64,000 nucleotides of DNA, from assembly GCF_003987315.1 (NCBI RefSeq), contig NZ_PIPI01000005.1:117828-181827 (forward strand), read 5' to 3'. Position numbers and translations under genes: made by a program. This DNA is from Aliidiomarina haloalkalitolerans (lineage in GTDB: Bacteria > Pseudomonadota > Gammaproteobacteria > Enterobacterales > Alteromonadaceae). Below the pieces are notes generated by a model. The model saw only the letters and a program-made list of their open reading frames with translations. It was not told where the DNA came from and searched no databases. Shown piece after piece: positions 26,999 through 36,695 of the stretch; within the stretch, counting starts at the first letter, position 1; each line of letters begins with the position of its first letter.

Positions 26999-28370
26999 AG
27001 TAGCGGTAGGTGTCTGGCTTGAACGGGCCTTCGACCGGTACGCCGATGTAGTCGGCTTGGTTTTGGGTCATTTTGGTGATGACGCCACCGAAGCCTTCGA
27101 CCATGTAGCGGGCAACTTCTTCGTCGAGTTGTTTTGGTAACACTTCAACAGTTAAGTGCTTAGCTTTGTCGGTAGCAGACATGTTGGCAAACTTTTGCTC
27201 GAACAAATGAATTTGAGCGAGGACTTGGTTAGCGAAAGAACCATCCATAATACGGCTTGGGTGGCCTGTTGCGTTACCTAAGTTGACCAAACGGCCTTCC
27301 GAAAGCAGGATTAAGTAATCGCTGCTATCGTCAGAGCGGAATACCGTGTGAACCTGCGGCTTCACTTGCTCCCAACGCCAGTTTTTGCGCATGAAAGCAG
27401 TGTCGATTTCGTTGTCGAAGTGACCGATGTTACAGACCACAGCACCTTTTTTCAGGGCAGCTAACATGTAACGGTCACAGACGTTAACGTTACCGGTGGT
27501 GGTGACGATTAAGTCGGTGTTGCCGAGCAATTCGTGATTAATCGTTGAACCGTCGTTGCTGTTGATGCCGTCGATATAGGGTGACACCACTTCGTAGCCG
27601 TCCATACAAGCCTGCATGGCACAGATTGGGTCGACTTCAGTGACTTTGACGATCATGCCTTCTTGACGCAAAGAAGCAGCTGAACCTTTACCCACGTCAC
27701 CGTAGCCGACAACCAGAGCTTTCTTGCCTGATAACAAGTGGTCGGTGGCGCGCTTAATGGCGTCATTTAACGAGTGACGGCAACCGTATTTGTTGTCATT
27801 TTTTGATTTGGTAACAGAGTCGTTAACGTTGATTGCAGGCACTTTTAACGTACCTTTCTTCAACATTTCAACTAAGCGATGAACGCCAGTGGTGGTTTCT
27901 TCCGTGATGCCGTGAATTTTTTCCAGCATAGCTGGGAATTTTTCGTGGATTAATAAGGTCACGTCACCGCCGTCGTCGAGCACCATGTTGGCGTCCCAAG
28001 GCTGGCCGTCTTTCATACAAGTTTGTTCAAGGCACCACTCGTATTCTTCTTCGGTTTCGCCTTTCCACGCGAAAACCGGAATGCCAGCAGCTGCAATAGC
28101 GGCGGCAGCGTGGTCTTGAGTTGAGAAGATATTACATGATGACCAACGCACTTCGGCACCTAGGTCGACTAAGGTTTCAATCAGTACTGCAGTTTGAATG
28201 GTCATGTGGATACAACCAATGATCCGCGCGCCTTGCAGCGGTTGGCTTGCCTTGTACTTGTTGCGGATAGCCATCAATGCTGGCATTTCTGACTCAGCGA
28301 TTTGAATTTCTTTGCGGCCGTAATCGGCGAGGCTAATATCTGCAACTTTGTAATCTTGAAATGCGCTCAT
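26997..28370 (-). CDS. ahcY: Adenosylhomocysteinase
   Basis: This cytosolic enzyme splits S-adenosylhomocysteine into adenosine and homocysteine, relieving methyltransferase inhibition. The 457-residue protein has the substrate domain start [24 protein letters not shown], the Cys/His region [15 protein letters not shown], and the NAD-binding fold [16 protein letters not shown] (about residues 241-256). It ends in the conserved [10 protein letters not shown]. The bacterial insertion of about 40 residues ([11 protein letters not shown] region) is present. It is downstream of adenosine kinase on the same strand, so its products, adenosine and homocysteine, are handled together. Confidence 0.98.
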   Translation of the reverse strand: MSAFQDYKVADISLADYGRKEIQIAESEMPALMAIRNKYKASQPLQGARIIGCIHMTIQTAVLIETLVDLGAEVRWSSCNIFSTQDHAAAAIAAAGIPVFAWKGETEEEYEWCLEQTCMKDGQPWDANMVLDDGGDVTLLIHEKFPAMLEKIHGITEETTTGVHRLVEMLKKGTLKVPAINVNDSVTKSKNDNKYGCRHSLNDAIKRATDHLLSGKKALVVGYGDVGKGSAASLRQEGMIVKVTEVDPICAMQACMDGYEVVSPYIDGINSNDGSTINHELLGNTDLIVTTTGNVNVCDRYMLAALKKGAVVCNIGHFDNEIDTAFMRKNWRWEQVKPQVHTVFRSDDSSDYLILLSEGRLVNLGNATGHPSRIMDGSFANQVLAQIHLFEQKFANMSATDKAKHLTVEVLPKQLDEEVARYMVEGFGGVITKMTQNQADYIGVPVEGPFKPDTYRY

Positions 28371-28409
28371 GTTACTACTCTCAATTCGATGAATGAATGA
28401 ACTGGCGGC

Positions 28410-29429
28410 TTAAGAGGCAGCCAGCTCCTCAACTAAGTTTAATTCCGCAAGAATTGCTTGCTGTTGGGCAATACTTAAACGAGGGCCATAATTGCTGACC
28501 ACTTCGGCGGCCGAGCGACTAGCTAACGTACCTGCTTGAGCAGGCGTTAGGCCTTGGCTGATACCGAATAAATAGGCCCCAGCGAACATGTCTCCGGCAC
28601 CATTGGTGTCAATCGCTTGAACTTTGAAGCCTGGCACCTGAATCCGACGCTCTTTGGTGCCGATTAATGCACCATTTTTGCCGCGGGTAATGACCACTTG
28701 ACGAGCAAATTGCAACAACGCTTCCATAGCTGGCTCGATACCTTCTTTGCCGGTATAGATTTCAGCTTCTTCTTGGTTACAAAACAAAATGTCGACGCCA
28801 GGTGTCAAAAACTCGTCCAACCCTTCTTTGAAGTACTTCACCATAGAAGAGTCAGAGAAAGTTAGGGCAATTTTGGTTTGATTTTGCTCGGCCACCTCAC
28901 GGGCTTCACGCACCGCTGCGCGAGCAATTTCAGACGTTGCCAAATAACCTTCGACGTACAGATATTTTGAGTCGGCAACCACTTCCGGTTCGAGCTCTTC
29001 GGTAGAGAAGTCGATGGTGATACCCAAGAACGTACACATAGTGCGCTCGGCGTCAGGGGTGACCATGACGACACACTTGCCGGTATGACCGTCGTTGTTT
29101 TGTTTAACGAGGTGCGTAGACACGCCAGCGCGATCGAGATCTTGCTGGTAGAAATTACCGTCATCGTCGTTGGCAACTTTACAGCAGTAGAACGCCTTGC
29201 CACCAAATTGGCTAAACGCAACTAAACTGTTTGCTGCAGAGCCACCACCGACACGTTTTTCGAGGGTGAATTCTTTGTGCAATTCGGCCAATAACAACTG
29301 TTGTTGGGCTTCGTCCAACAAAGTCATGATGCTTTTTTCAATATTATGGCGCGCCAAGAACTCGTCAGTGACTTTAAATTCTTGATCGACCAAGGCGTTT
29401 CCTACGCCGATAATGTCGTACGTTTTCAT
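28410..29429 (-). CDS. Adenosine kinase, PfkB family
   Basis: The 339-residue ribokinase-family sugar/nucleoside kinase probably makes AMP from adenosine. Visible are the N-terminal YDIIGVGNALVDQEFKV, the first PfkB signature GGGSAANSLVAFSQFGGKAFYCCKVANDDDG (di-glycine, about residues 61-63) and the second signature AIDTNGAGDMFAGAYLFG with the catalytic Asp (about residue 284). The pairing with ahcY (39 nt apart, same strand) supports adenosine as substrate, since AhcY is adenosine-producing and product-inhibited. Alternatives within PfkB (ribose, inosine-guanosine) are possible but less likely from context. Confidence 0.88.
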   Translation of the reverse strand: MKTYDIIGVGNALVDQEFKVTDEFLARHNIEKSIMTLLDEAQQQLLLAELHKEFTLEKRVGGGSAANSLVAFSQFGGKAFYCCKVANDDDGNFYQQDLDRAGVSTHLVKQNNDGHTGKCVVMVTPDAERTMCTFLGITIDFSTEELEPEVVADSKYLYVEGYLATSEIARAAVREAREVAEQNQTKIALTFSDSSMVKYFKEGLDEFLTPGVDILFCNQEEAEIYTGKEGIEPAMEALLQFARQVVITRGKNGALIGTKERRIQVPGFKVQAIDTNGAGDMFAGAYLFGISQGLTPAQAGTLASRSAAEVVSNYGPRLSIAQQQAILAELNLVEELAAS

Positions 29430-29483
29430 TACGCTCGATTCGCTAGCTGAGTTAAAATTTAAGGCCGAATATTATACACGAAT

Positions 29484-30407
29484 TTATGGGCGATAACCGC
29501 CAGAAATTCCTTTTGTTGTGATACTCACGGCGTCGTGGGCATGCAATGACTCGTAATGATTCACCCGCACGCGGAAATCACGGACGGTCGAGACGCGATT
29601 TAATTCATGTTGCAGGCGCCGCGCCGCGTCTTCACAGAACATGAGGTTCTGACCGTTAAGACGCGCAAATTCTTGTTCGTCTTCGCGTTTTACAGCGGCT
29701 TGAACCGGCGTTTTTAAGGTGTTTTCGATGCGATCGATCATTGCTACGATCGGCAGAATATCAACGTTGTCAGTTAGCTTAACTTTCACTTCAGCAAGTG
29801 AACGCTGGCTGTGTGGCGTTGCCACGATACCTTCGGTGGTACCCAACCAAGCCACGATCTCTTCACGACTGACGTCTTCTTCGCTAAAGCGCTCGCGGAA
29901 CGCTTGCTGAATGAGCTGACGCGCAAGCGCAGCTGAACACGGGCAGGTTGACGAATAGGTCACGCCCACTTCGAGCTCTAAGGTGACTTGATCACCCACA
30001 CGCTCAGCGCTGACGGTGACTGGGTAACCTTTCCAACCTTGCTTGCCGCTGATTAATGATTTGCGGCGAAGTAAATACTCAAAAGCAAAAGAAACGCGTG
30101 CAGACTGACTTAGCCCTTCATGCGTCGCAATGAATTTACCCAGTAATTCTTTGATGCTGCTGGCGCTTAACACGTTGTCATTGGCAAGTTCATCGACGGC
30201 CAAGTACAAACGTGACATGTGGATGCCTTTCGCTTTCGGGTCGTCAAGGCTCACAAAGGCCTCAATACGAGCACCGACTTGCTGCGGCAGACCAGTTTCG
30301 CTGGCAACCATCATCGGCATTTCAATTTGGCTCATGCCTACCCAGTCGAGAGTTCCCTCGGTTTGCGCTTGCACCTGGTTGGCAATATCCGGCATTGATG
30401 TCGGCAT
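29484..30407 (-). CDS. folE2: GTP cyclohydrolase FolE2 (type IB)
   Basis: This COG1469 enzyme makes dihydroneopterin triphosphate from GTP, the first step of folate (and queuosine) synthesis, using metals other than zinc. It has 307 residues, the family length. The active-site cysteine region is [19 protein letters not shown] (about residues 149-167), and the ending [20 protein letters not shown] is characteristic. FolE2 is often Zur-regulated and back-up to FolE, but I found no convincing Zur box in the 191-bp upstream gap shared with hptA. It stands first in the strand order folE2-adenosine kinase-ahcY, with small gaps. Confidence 0.95.
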   Translation of the reverse strand: MPTSMPDIANQVQAQTEGTLDWVGMSQIEMPMMVASETGLPQQVGARIEAFVSLDDPKAKGIHMSRLYLAVDELANDNVLSASSIKELLGKFIATHEGLSQSARVSFAFEYLLRRKSLISGKQGWKGYPVTVSAERVGDQVTLELEVGVTYSSTCPCSAALARQLIQQAFRERFSEEDVSREEIVAWLGTTEGIVATPHSQRSLAEVKVKLTDNVDILPIVAMIDRIENTLKTPVQAAVKREDEQEFARLNGQNLMFCEDAARRLQHELNRVSTVRDFRVRVNHYESLHAHDAVSITTKGISGGYRP

Positions 30408-30598
30408 GCAATCGTTCTCCGCTTTGCTGCTTTTTTCAAAAACATGACCGCTAATTATACAACAAGAGTGGCCACAACTTCACCTCTTCCGCAGAATTTC
30501 TCGTTATACGCTATTCCAAATGACAGAATAAGGACAAGTCCGAGTAATTCGCGTTATAGTAGACCTCCCTTTACGCAGCAGATAGGCATTTGGATTGA

Positions 30599-30940
30599 AT
30601 GAACTCACGAAATAACCAAGCAATCGATTGGGACCTCATCAACCAGTATCGGACCTTGCTCGGTCATGACGGTTTAAATGACAGTATTGCGATGTTGCAA
30701 CGGGTAATGCCGGACTATGTAGTGGAATTAAAAGCGGCCGTGGTTGCGCGCGACGAGCGCACAACACGCTCGCAAGCACACAAGATTAAAGGTAGCTGTC
30801 GTTCACTTGGACTCATGCGTGTCGGTGAGGTGATGGCTTGGTTAGAAAAAGAGCAGTGGCAGTGGCAGGAAGTTGACGAGACAGTCGCGGCGTGGCCAGC
30901 TCAGTTCGAGCAAGATAGTGCATTGTTAACCCAAGGCTAA
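30599..30940 (+). CDS. hptA: Stand-alone histidine phosphotransfer protein, HptA-like
   Basis: The 113-residue protein is a single Hpt domain. The phospho-accepting histidine is His61 in RSQAHKIKGSCRSLG, the standard motif, and helices flank it (YRTLLGHDGLNDSIAMLQRVMPDYVVELKAAV). There is no kinase or receiver. It converges on arcA. In Shewanella a separate HptA relays phosphate to ArcA from the hybrid kinase ArcS, and the adjacency here supports the same role. No ArcS-type hybrid kinase is in the window, so the phosphodonor is inferred. Confidence 0.88.
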   Translation: MNSRNNQAIDWDLINQYRTLLGHDGLNDSIAMLQRVMPDYVVELKAAVVARDERTTRSQAHKIKGSCRSLGLMRVGEVMAWLEKEQWQWQEVDETVAAWPAQFEQDSALLTQG

Positions 30941-30979
30941 TGCGCCGAAGAATCGCTTACCAGAGCAGCCAGTAACAAA

Positions 30980-31004
30980 AAGGCCTCGCGAGTTGCGAGG
31001 CCTT
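30980..31004 (-). terminator. Terminator between hptA and arcA
   Basis: AAGGCCTCGC (30980-30989) pairs with GCGAGGCCTT (30995-31004). The A-run to its left gives a U-run on the minus strand, so it mainly ends arcA transcripts; it may also slow hptA transcripts. Confidence 0.8.
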
Positions 31005-31020
31005 GGAACAATTCTATTCG

Positions 31021-31761
31021 CTACTGGGCGACTTTTATTTCGACATCACCAACAAAGCGATAGCCTTCACCATGAATGGTTGTAATTAGGTTTGGTGTGT
31101 CTGGATGCGCTTCGAAGTGACGACGGATACGACGAATGGCAACGTCGACGGTGCGGTCATTCGGGCGTAATTCACGATCGAGCATTTTCCGCACTAACGT
31201 GTCGCGGTCATGAATTTTTCCTGGGTTATTCAGGAATAATTCAAGTGCGCGGTATTCACTTTTCGGTAAGCGAAACATTTTGCGATCCGGCGCATATAAG
31301 CAGCGGCTATCACAGTCAAGAACCCAGCCATTGAAGTGATATTGCTTGCTGCCTTCAACTTCCGACTCTTTGGTTTCGTTGATTTGTTCGATACGACGCG
31401 CCAAGTTACGAACGCGCACGGTCAGTTCGCGCGGGTTGTATGGCTTAATGAGATAGTCGTCGGCACCGAGTTCAAGTGCTAATAGACGGTCGTCATCGCT
31501 GTCGCGGCCGGTCAAAAATACCAATCCGATATTGTTTTGTTCGCGCAAAGACTCCGCTAGCTCAAGACCGCTTTGGCCAGGCAAGTTGACATCCATAATA
31601 ATAATGTCGATTTGCTGCTGCGCCATAATGTGCTCCATTTGACGGCCATCTGCAGCATCAAACACTTCGTAACCTTCCTGTTGGAACAGGCGAGTCAGTG
31701 TTTGTCGTGTTACCACCTCGTCTTCCACGATAAGAAGTTTTACGTTCATTTTAGGTTCCAT
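31021..31761 (-). CDS. arcA: Aerobic respiration response regulator ArcA
   Basis: This OmpR/PhoB-family regulator of aerobic/anaerobic metabolism has 246 residues. The receiver domain has LLIVEDEVVTRQTLTRLFQ, the phospho-Asp in IIMDVNLPGQSGLELAESLRE (Asp57 from this start), LTGRDSDDDRL and the DYLIKPYNPRELT lysine, all close to E. coli ArcA. The winged-helix output (about 135-240) includes RPNDRTVDVAIRRIRRHFEAHPD and GEGYRFVGDVE. Two in-frame ATGs (31761, 31749) are possible starts; the first has GGAG 13 nt upstream. A histidine kinase gene lies directly upstream on the same strand. acnB and mdh in this window belong to pathways ArcA represses in E. coli. Confidence 0.93.
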   Translation of the reverse strand: MEPKMNVKLLIVEDEVVTRQTLTRLFQQEGYEVFDAADGRQMEHIMAQQQIDIIIMDVNLPGQSGLELAESLREQNNIGLVFLTGRDSDDDRLLALELGADDYLIKPYNPRELTVRVRNLARRIEQINETKESEVEGSKQYHFNGWVLDCDSRCLYAPDRKMFRLPKSEYRALELFLNNPGKIHDRDTLVRKMLDRELRPNDRTVDVAIRRIRRHFEAHPDTPNLITTIHGEGYRFVGDVEIKVAQ

Positions 31762-31899
31762 GCTGTTTTTATTTCTCCGCTAGCTGACAAAAAGAGACGC
31801 GCAATTTTTAACAATTAATATAATAGAATAAGTTCTCTGACTGAATGATTGCAAGTAAGTTTCCCGATTTTTTAACATTTTCGCCAGAAACTTCCCTGA

Positions 31900-33588
31900 T
31901 TAGTCATCGTTTTCTAGATCTTTACTCATGCGAATCGTCAGCGTCGTTCCGTGCGCCTTGTTTTCATCGCCTTCAATATAGACGTCTGACTCGCAACGGA
32001 TCTCCCCAAGCAGCAAATTAGTCACCCAGCTGTGCACACGGAAAAGACCAAGGCCTTGATCACCTTCCATTCGATTCGAGGTGACAAATGGTTCAAAAAT
32101 TTTGTTCTTCAAACGCGGTTCAATGCCTTTCCCATTGTCTCGAAAAACGAGAATAATGGCATGTTCGTCGGTCGTCGCAGTTAACTCAATCTTCAACGGC
32201 TCAACATCGTTATTGGCGTGGCGGATTGGTGCGTGAGCAATTGTATTGTCGAGCAGCTCAGTCAAAATATGTTCGACAATAATTGTGCGCATGTGCACGA
32301 TTACGTCGTCGGCGTGACAAGAAATGTGCACAAAATCGGGTAGATTTAATTCGTCCTTAAGTCGTTCACACAAGGTATTTAAAAATACCGGCAAGGCGAT
32401 TTTCTTCGGTGCGTCGGTACGATTAAACATGGCCATTTGTTGGAAATGGCGGACCAGCTCAGTGCTGCGTTGGACATTGCGATAGCATAGACTCAACATC
32501 TCTTCGCCGTGGTCGAGAAACTCTTGAAACTGAGCAGCGGTAAGGTTTTTTTCTTGGTGTGCCGCCATAATGGAGGCTTGCTCGTGTTGTAAGCGAGTAA
32601 TCGCAGTTAAACTGGTTCCAAGCGGGGTATTCAGCTCATGAGCAATGCCGGCCACGAGGTCGCCGAGTGAAGCTAGCTTGTCTTGTTCAAGGCGACGACG
32701 TTGGTAGGCATGTAATTGGGTGAGTGCTTCCGTGAGCTTTTGGTTCACTTCGCGTAAATTATTGGTCCGTTGTTGCGATTCAGTTTCCAGTTTTTCATAG
32801 GCATCGCGCGCTTGATTGGCACTATGCGCCGCGTAACGTTTTTCGTGACGGAATTTCTCTAACAGCCTGCGAATTTGTAACCGTAGCTCAAAAAACTCGT
32901 CGGCAATGGGTTGGCTCTTATGAATATCCAATTGGTCGTCTAAGATGGCTTGGCTAATTAAGCGGCTAAAGCGTTGGGTGTTTTGTTGCACGTAGGACAG
33001 GAATAACTTCAATGCAACAGCGAGTGTCACCAACAATAGGACAAAACCGCCAAAGCTTGTGACTAAATGTCGTTGATAGGTCGCGGTCACACCTTCGAGA
33101 GACACGCGCAAATAGACATAGCCAATCGTCGCTGTCGTATTGTTCATACGACTGACTTGAATGGGATGCACAACTTCTAGTTGCTCGCCAAAAAATCGAT
33201 AGGGCTGAATGTCGTTAATTTGAGCGCTTTGAGACGGCAAGGCAGCGCGGCCAGGCTGATTATAACTGGCCGCTACTTCAAGTACCGAGCTATTGCGCGA
33301 GTATGCATAGAGGTGGGCGTGTTGAATCGCATCGTAGGCAGCTAAGCCTTGTAGTAAGGCGACGGCCTCGTCATCGTCAAGCTGAACGCCAGCGGCCTTC
33401 AGCGCGATTTGCTGGGCGACAACTTCTGCTTGCTGAATAATACGAATGCGTTCGTTATTCGAGGTAAGCAGTGTGGTGAGCGCAATGTAAAGCAACATCA
33501 TCAAAGTCACCAAGCCAAACACCAGTGTAAATAACCGGCTGCTTAGCGAGAGAGATTCTTTTGCATGTTGCTTGTCGGTGCGCTGCAT
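31900..33588 (-). CDS. Membrane sensor histidine kinase upstream of arcA
   Basis: The 562-residue classical kinase has a first TM helix (about 20-42), an extracytoplasmic sensor region (about 43-175), a second TM (about 178-198), a long coiled coil (about 240-300), a HisKA-type H box SLGDLVAGIAHELNTPLG with His317, and a HATPase domain with an N box (LLDNTIAHAP), FRDNGKGIE and GLGLFRVHSW. It lacks a receiver and an Hpt domain, so it is not ArcB or ArcS. It lies 138 bp upstream of arcA on the same strand. It may phosphorylate ArcA directly or work on another regulator; pairing is inferred from position. Confidence 0.87.
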   Translation of the reverse strand: MQRTDKQHAKESLSLSSRLFTLVFGLVTLMMLLYIALTTLLTSNNERIRIIQQAEVVAQQIALKAAGVQLDDDEAVALLQGLAAYDAIQHAHLYAYSRNSSVLEVAASYNQPGRAALPSQSAQINDIQPYRFFGEQLEVVHPIQVSRMNNTTATIGYVYLRVSLEGVTATYQRHLVTSFGGFVLLLVTLAVALKLFLSYVQQNTQRFSRLISQAILDDQLDIHKSQPIADEFFELRLQIRRLLEKFRHEKRYAAHSANQARDAYEKLETESQQRTNNLREVNQKLTEALTQLHAYQRRRLEQDKLASLGDLVAGIAHELNTPLGTSLTAITRLQHEQASIMAAHQEKNLTAAQFQEFLDHGEEMLSLCYRNVQRSTELVRHFQQMAMFNRTDAPKKIALPVFLNTLCERLKDELNLPDFVHISCHADDVIVHMRTIIVEHILTELLDNTIAHAPIRHANNDVEPLKIELTATTDEHAIILVFRDNGKGIEPRLKNKIFEPFVTSNRMEGDQGLGLFRVHSWVTNLLLGEIRCESDVYIEGDENKAHGTTLTIRMSKDLENDD

Positions 33589-33632
33589 GACGACTATGTT
33601 ACCACCCTAAAATGATGAGATACCTAAGCGAC

Positions 33633-34715
33633 TTATGAGTGCGCATGCCAAACGGTAAATTTACGATTGTCGACTAACACATTAACCTGTCGGAACGTTT
33701 GCTGTAAAACATCGCGATAGGGTAAGAAGCTATTGGCGACGAGATACAAGTGGCCTTCTGGACGCAAAAACTGGCGACACTCGCGGACAAAGCTTTGGGT
33801 AATCTGGTAGTCGGTCTGTTTCCCCGTATGAAAAGGCGGATTGGTGACAATGCAATCAAATTGTGGCTGTGGTGACTTTTGCATAAGCACACTTAGGCCG
33901 TCGCTGGCAATCAGCTCAAATTCGCAACCGAGTTGCTGCCAAGTTTTTTCGGCTGCCGCCAGTGCCAAGGTATTGACGTCAATACCCGTCATTTGCGTGG
34001 CCTTCGTATAGTGTTGCAAGGCCGCGGCAAGCACACCCGAGCCGCAGGCGAAGTCGAGCATACGACCGCTAAAATGTTGCTTGGGTTGCTGGAAAAGAGC
34101 TTCGAGCAAGAGTGCGCTGCCGGCATCGAGCCGGTTATGACTGAATACGCCCGGATAATTGTAAATTGATAGGGCGCCGAATTGGTCATCGAGCTGATAA
34201 GACGTCAGGTAGTCGTCGGCAGTAAAGGTTTGCGGTGCCGTTAACGTGCAGCGCATCAATTGGCAATGATTACCGCTCGCGAGTTTTTCGGTTGGGGAAT
34301 AACCGGAGAATTGGAGTTTCGCGTAAGATTGAATGCCGCTTTCTTTATGACCGACCAAAAACACCGGTGTCTGCACCGGCAACAGGGCCGCTAAATTGGC
34401 CATGAGCATGTGCGTTAATTGCTTTTCTTTGGTCACGTTGACAATTACGCCATCAACCCTGCCGTCAACCCTGCCATCAACCCTGCCATCAACCACGCCG
34501 TCAATGTCTGGGCAGCTTTGTAAGAACGGCGTCAGCTGCTCGCCGGGTCCGAGGTTATGCGCAGCTGAGGCATATAAATGCCAACTGACGGTCTCAAAGC
34601 CTTCGTTTTTCAGGCTCCGACTTTGCTCCGCGGGCGGATTTACCAGCAGGAGTCGAGACTGCGGCAACCAGTCGAGTTGCCGCATGAGTAATTGAGTGTG
34701 AGCAGGTAATGACAT
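33633..34715 (-). CDS. rsmC: 16S rRNA m2G1207 methyltransferase
   Basis: This SAM-dependent methyltransferase modifies G1207 of 16S rRNA in the 30S subunit. The 360-residue protein has the RsmC two-domain plan: a degenerate N-terminal domain and a catalytic C-terminal domain with the SAM motif MLDFACGSGVLAAAL (about 219-233) and the target-base motif DCIVTNPPFHTGKQ (about 285-298). Odd feature: in the N-terminal domain a VDGR peptide is repeated about four times (positions 34451-34498), caused by 12-bp tandem DNA repeats. It is just upstream, on the same strand, of the arc kinase gene. Confidence 0.93.
   Translation of the reverse strand: MSLPAHTQLLMRQLDWLPQSRLLLVNPPAEQSRSLKNEGFETVSWHLYASAAHNLGPGEQLTPFLQSCPDIDGVVDGRVDGRVDGRVDGVIVNVTKEKQLTHMLMANLAALLPVQTPVFLVGHKESGIQSYAKLQFSGYSPTEKLASGNHCQLMRCTLTAPQTFTADDYLTSYQLDDQFGALSIYNYPGVFSHNRLDAGSALLLEALFQQPKQHFSGRMLDFACGSGVLAAALQHYTKATQMTGIDVNTLALAAAEKTWQQLGCEFELIASDGLSVLMQKSPQPQFDCIVTNPPFHTGKQTDYQITQSFVRECRQFLRPEGHLYLVANSFLPYRDVLQQTFRQVNVLVDNRKFTVWHAHS
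34451..34498 (-). repeat. Four in-frame 12-bp tandem repeats inside rsmC
   Basis: Four units of the type CATCAACCCTGC or CGTCAACCCTGC (34451-34498, plus strand) keep the reading frame and encode repeated Val-Asp-Gly-Arg on the minus strand. The last unit is diverged. Confidence 0.9.
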
Positions 34716-34723
34716 ATTGCGGT

Positions 34724-35755
34724 TTAACTCAGTCGGTCAGGGTAAGCTTCGACGAAAGTTTCCACCATTTCGCTGGCCAAAGGAATTTCGTCGGCATCAA
34801 AACATGCAATGTGGAACAGTGCTTCGCCTTCGTTACTGACCGGAATGTTGCTAATGCCAATGACAATGCCACTAACCGAAGCGAAGACGGATGTATGCTC
34901 ACCACCATGAGGCGGCGCAATGTGGGCCAGCAGCTGCCCACGATTGACCTGTTGGCCAAGTTCGACTTTCAGAATCACCAAGCCATCGCCTTCACTGCGC
35001 ATCCACACCGAGCGCTGAGAAAACACTGGTGTGACCTTTTTGCGTGTCCGTCGGCCTTTCATCATTTTTAGCATTTTCATGACGTTGGTGACGCCGTTCA
35101 CACCTGCTTTAATGGACGCGTAATCGAAACGCAGTGCTTCGCCTGCTTCGTAAAGAATAAGCGGAATACCGAATTCACTGGCCGTTGAACGCAAAGAGCC
35201 GTCGCGATCTTTTGAGTTCATGATTACGGGGCAATTAAATGCCTCGGCCATCGCAGTTGCTTCTGAATTGTCGAAGTTCACTCGAATCTGCGGCAGGTTA
35301 CTGCGGTGAATCGCGCCGGTGTGGAGATCGATAATATGGGTCGCGCGCTCCACCAATTGGGTGCGAAATAAAAACGCTAGGCGACTGCCCAAGGCACCGC
35401 GCTCGGAACCGGGAAAACAGCGATTTAAATCACGGCGATCAGGCAAATAGCGAGTTTGTTGGATAAAACCGAACATATTCACAACTGGCACAATCAGGAG
35501 CGTCCCTGATAATTCACGGGGATCGACAAGCTGAATTAATCGGCGACAGATTTCGATTCCATTGAGTTCGTCGCCATGGATGGCGGCACACACCAATAAC
35601 ACTGGCCCAGGTTTCGTGCCATGCAGAACTTCAACATGAAGATCGAGCGGTGTATCTGAATAAAGCCGCGCCGCAGGCAGCAGCACACGTTCCTGCGTAC
35701 CCGGAGCGACACTTGTTTCACCGAGCTGAAAAGGTTGGCTGCGTTTACGCGCCAT
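34724..35755 (-). CDS. AstE/AspA-like zinc deacylase next to rimK
   Basis: The 343-residue protein belongs to the succinylglutamate desuccinylase/aspartoacylase family (M14-like zinc amidohydrolases). The zinc ligands are His and Glu in CAAIHGDELNGIE (about residues 59-63) and His in IIDLHTGAIHR (about 148). Asn and Arg of the substrate site are in DRRDLNRCFPG. A C-terminal lipoyl-like beta domain holds EGDGLVILKVELGQQVNRGQLLAHI. It does not match AstE of the arginine succinyltransferase pathway, and no ast genes are near. It follows rimK by about 34 bp on the same strand, so a link to RimK-made glutamyl tails is plausible but unproven. Confidence 0.85.
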   Translation of the reverse strand: MARKRSQPFQLGETSVAPGTQERVLLPAARLYSDTPLDLHVEVLHGTKPGPVLLVCAAIHGDELNGIEICRRLIQLVDPRELSGTLLIVPVVNMFGFIQQTRYLPDRRDLNRCFPGSERGALGSRLAFLFRTQLVERATHIIDLHTGAIHRSNLPQIRVNFDNSEATAMAEAFNCPVIMNSKDRDGSLRSTASEFGIPLILYEAGEALRFDYASIKAGVNGVTNVMKMLKMMKGRRTRKKVTPVFSQRSVWMRSEGDGLVILKVELGQQVNRGQLLAHIAPPHGGEHTSVFASVSGIVIGISNIPVSNEGEALFHIACFDADEIPLASEMVETFVEAYPDRLS

Positions 35756-35789
35756 AGCATGATTCCTCTAATGCGACGACAAACGGGCG

Positions 35790-36695
35790 TTAACCGCGCC
35801 CTTTCGTACGTGTTTTATGCTGTTTTGCGTTTTTTTCAATAAAGGCAATAATCTGGGTTGCGACGTCTTTTTCAGTGGCGCTTTCGATACCTTCAAGACC
35901 CGGTGAGGAGTTCACTTCCATGACCAATGGGCCGTGGTTTGAGCGCAAGAGGTCAACCCCTGCAACATTTAAGCCCATGGTTTTGGCGGCTTTAACCGCG
36001 GTGGCTCGCTCAGCTGGGCTGAGTTTAACTAACGTTGCGCTGCCACCACGGTGCAAGTTTGAACGGAACTCACCTGGTTTGGCCTGGCGTTTCATGGCGG
36101 CAATGACTTTGTCACCAATAACGAAGCAGCGCAGGTCAGCGCCTCCGGCTTCTTTAATATATTCTTGCACCATAAAGTGAGCGTTAAGGCCCATGAAGGC
36201 TTCGATTACACTTTCTGCCGCTTTTCGAGTTTCAGCGAGTACCACACCGATACCTTGGGTACCTTCAAGTAATTTAATCACCAGTGGGGCGCCGCCAACC
36301 ATGTCTATCAGGTCAGGGATGTCAGACGGTTTGCTCGCGAAACCGGTTACTGGCAAACCAATGCCTTTGCGCGACAACAACTGCAGTGAGCGAAGTTTGT
36401 CACGACTGCGGCTAATTGCCACTGACTCATTTAGCGGGTAAGTGCCCATCATTTCGAATTGGCGTAATACCGCTGTGCCATAGAAAGTTACGGAAGCGCC
36501 GATGCGCGGAATCACTGCATCGAACTGCGGTAGCTCTTTGCCACGCATGTGAATTTCGGGCTCTTTGGCGTTAATGTTCATGTAACACCGTAAGGGGTCA
36601 AGCACGTGCATTTCGTGTCCGCGCGCTTCGCCTGCTTCAATGAGGCGACGAGTGGAATAGAGGTGTTTGTTGCGTGAGAGAATAGCGATTCTCAT
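35790..36695 (-). CDS. rimK: RimK: ribosomal protein bS6 glutamate ligase
   Basis: This ATP-grasp ligase adds glutamate residues to the C-terminus of ribosomal protein bS6 and can make poly-glutamate. The 301-residue size fits. Start [25 protein letters not shown]-grasp elements [17 protein letters not shown] (about residues 141-157) and [15 protein letters not shown] (about 254-268), with metal ligands Glu and Asn. The start overlaps the stop of the RimB-like protease gene by 4 nt (ATGA). The AstE-like gene follows. In Pseudomonas, rimABK adjusts ribosome composition and responds to c-di-GMP; an EAL gene is close by here. Confidence 0.95.
   Translation of the reverse strand: MRIAILSRNKHLYSTRRLIEAGEARGHEMHVLDPLRCYMNINAKEPEIHMRGKELPQFDAVIPRIGASVTFYGTAVLRQFEMMGTYPLNESVAISRSRDKLRSLQLLSRKGIGLPVTGFASKPSDIPDLIDMVGGAPLVIKLLEGTQGIGVVLAETRKAAESVIEAFMGLNAHFMVQEYIKEAGGADLRCFVIGDKVIAAMKRQAKPGEFRSNLHRGGSATLVKLSPAERATAVKAAKTMGLNVAGVDLLRSNHGPLVMEVNSSPGLEGIESATEKDVATQIIAFIEKNAKQHKTRTKGRG

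Noticed and set aside
30408..30598. Zur box for folE2
   Set aside because: No sequence with the expected A/T-rich dyad was found in the gap.
35560..35590. Similarity of the sequence TCGCCATGGATGGCG to the hairpin core at 26.5 kb
   Set aside because: It lies inside the AstE-like coding sequence (metal-site strand) and extends too little to be a copy of the element.
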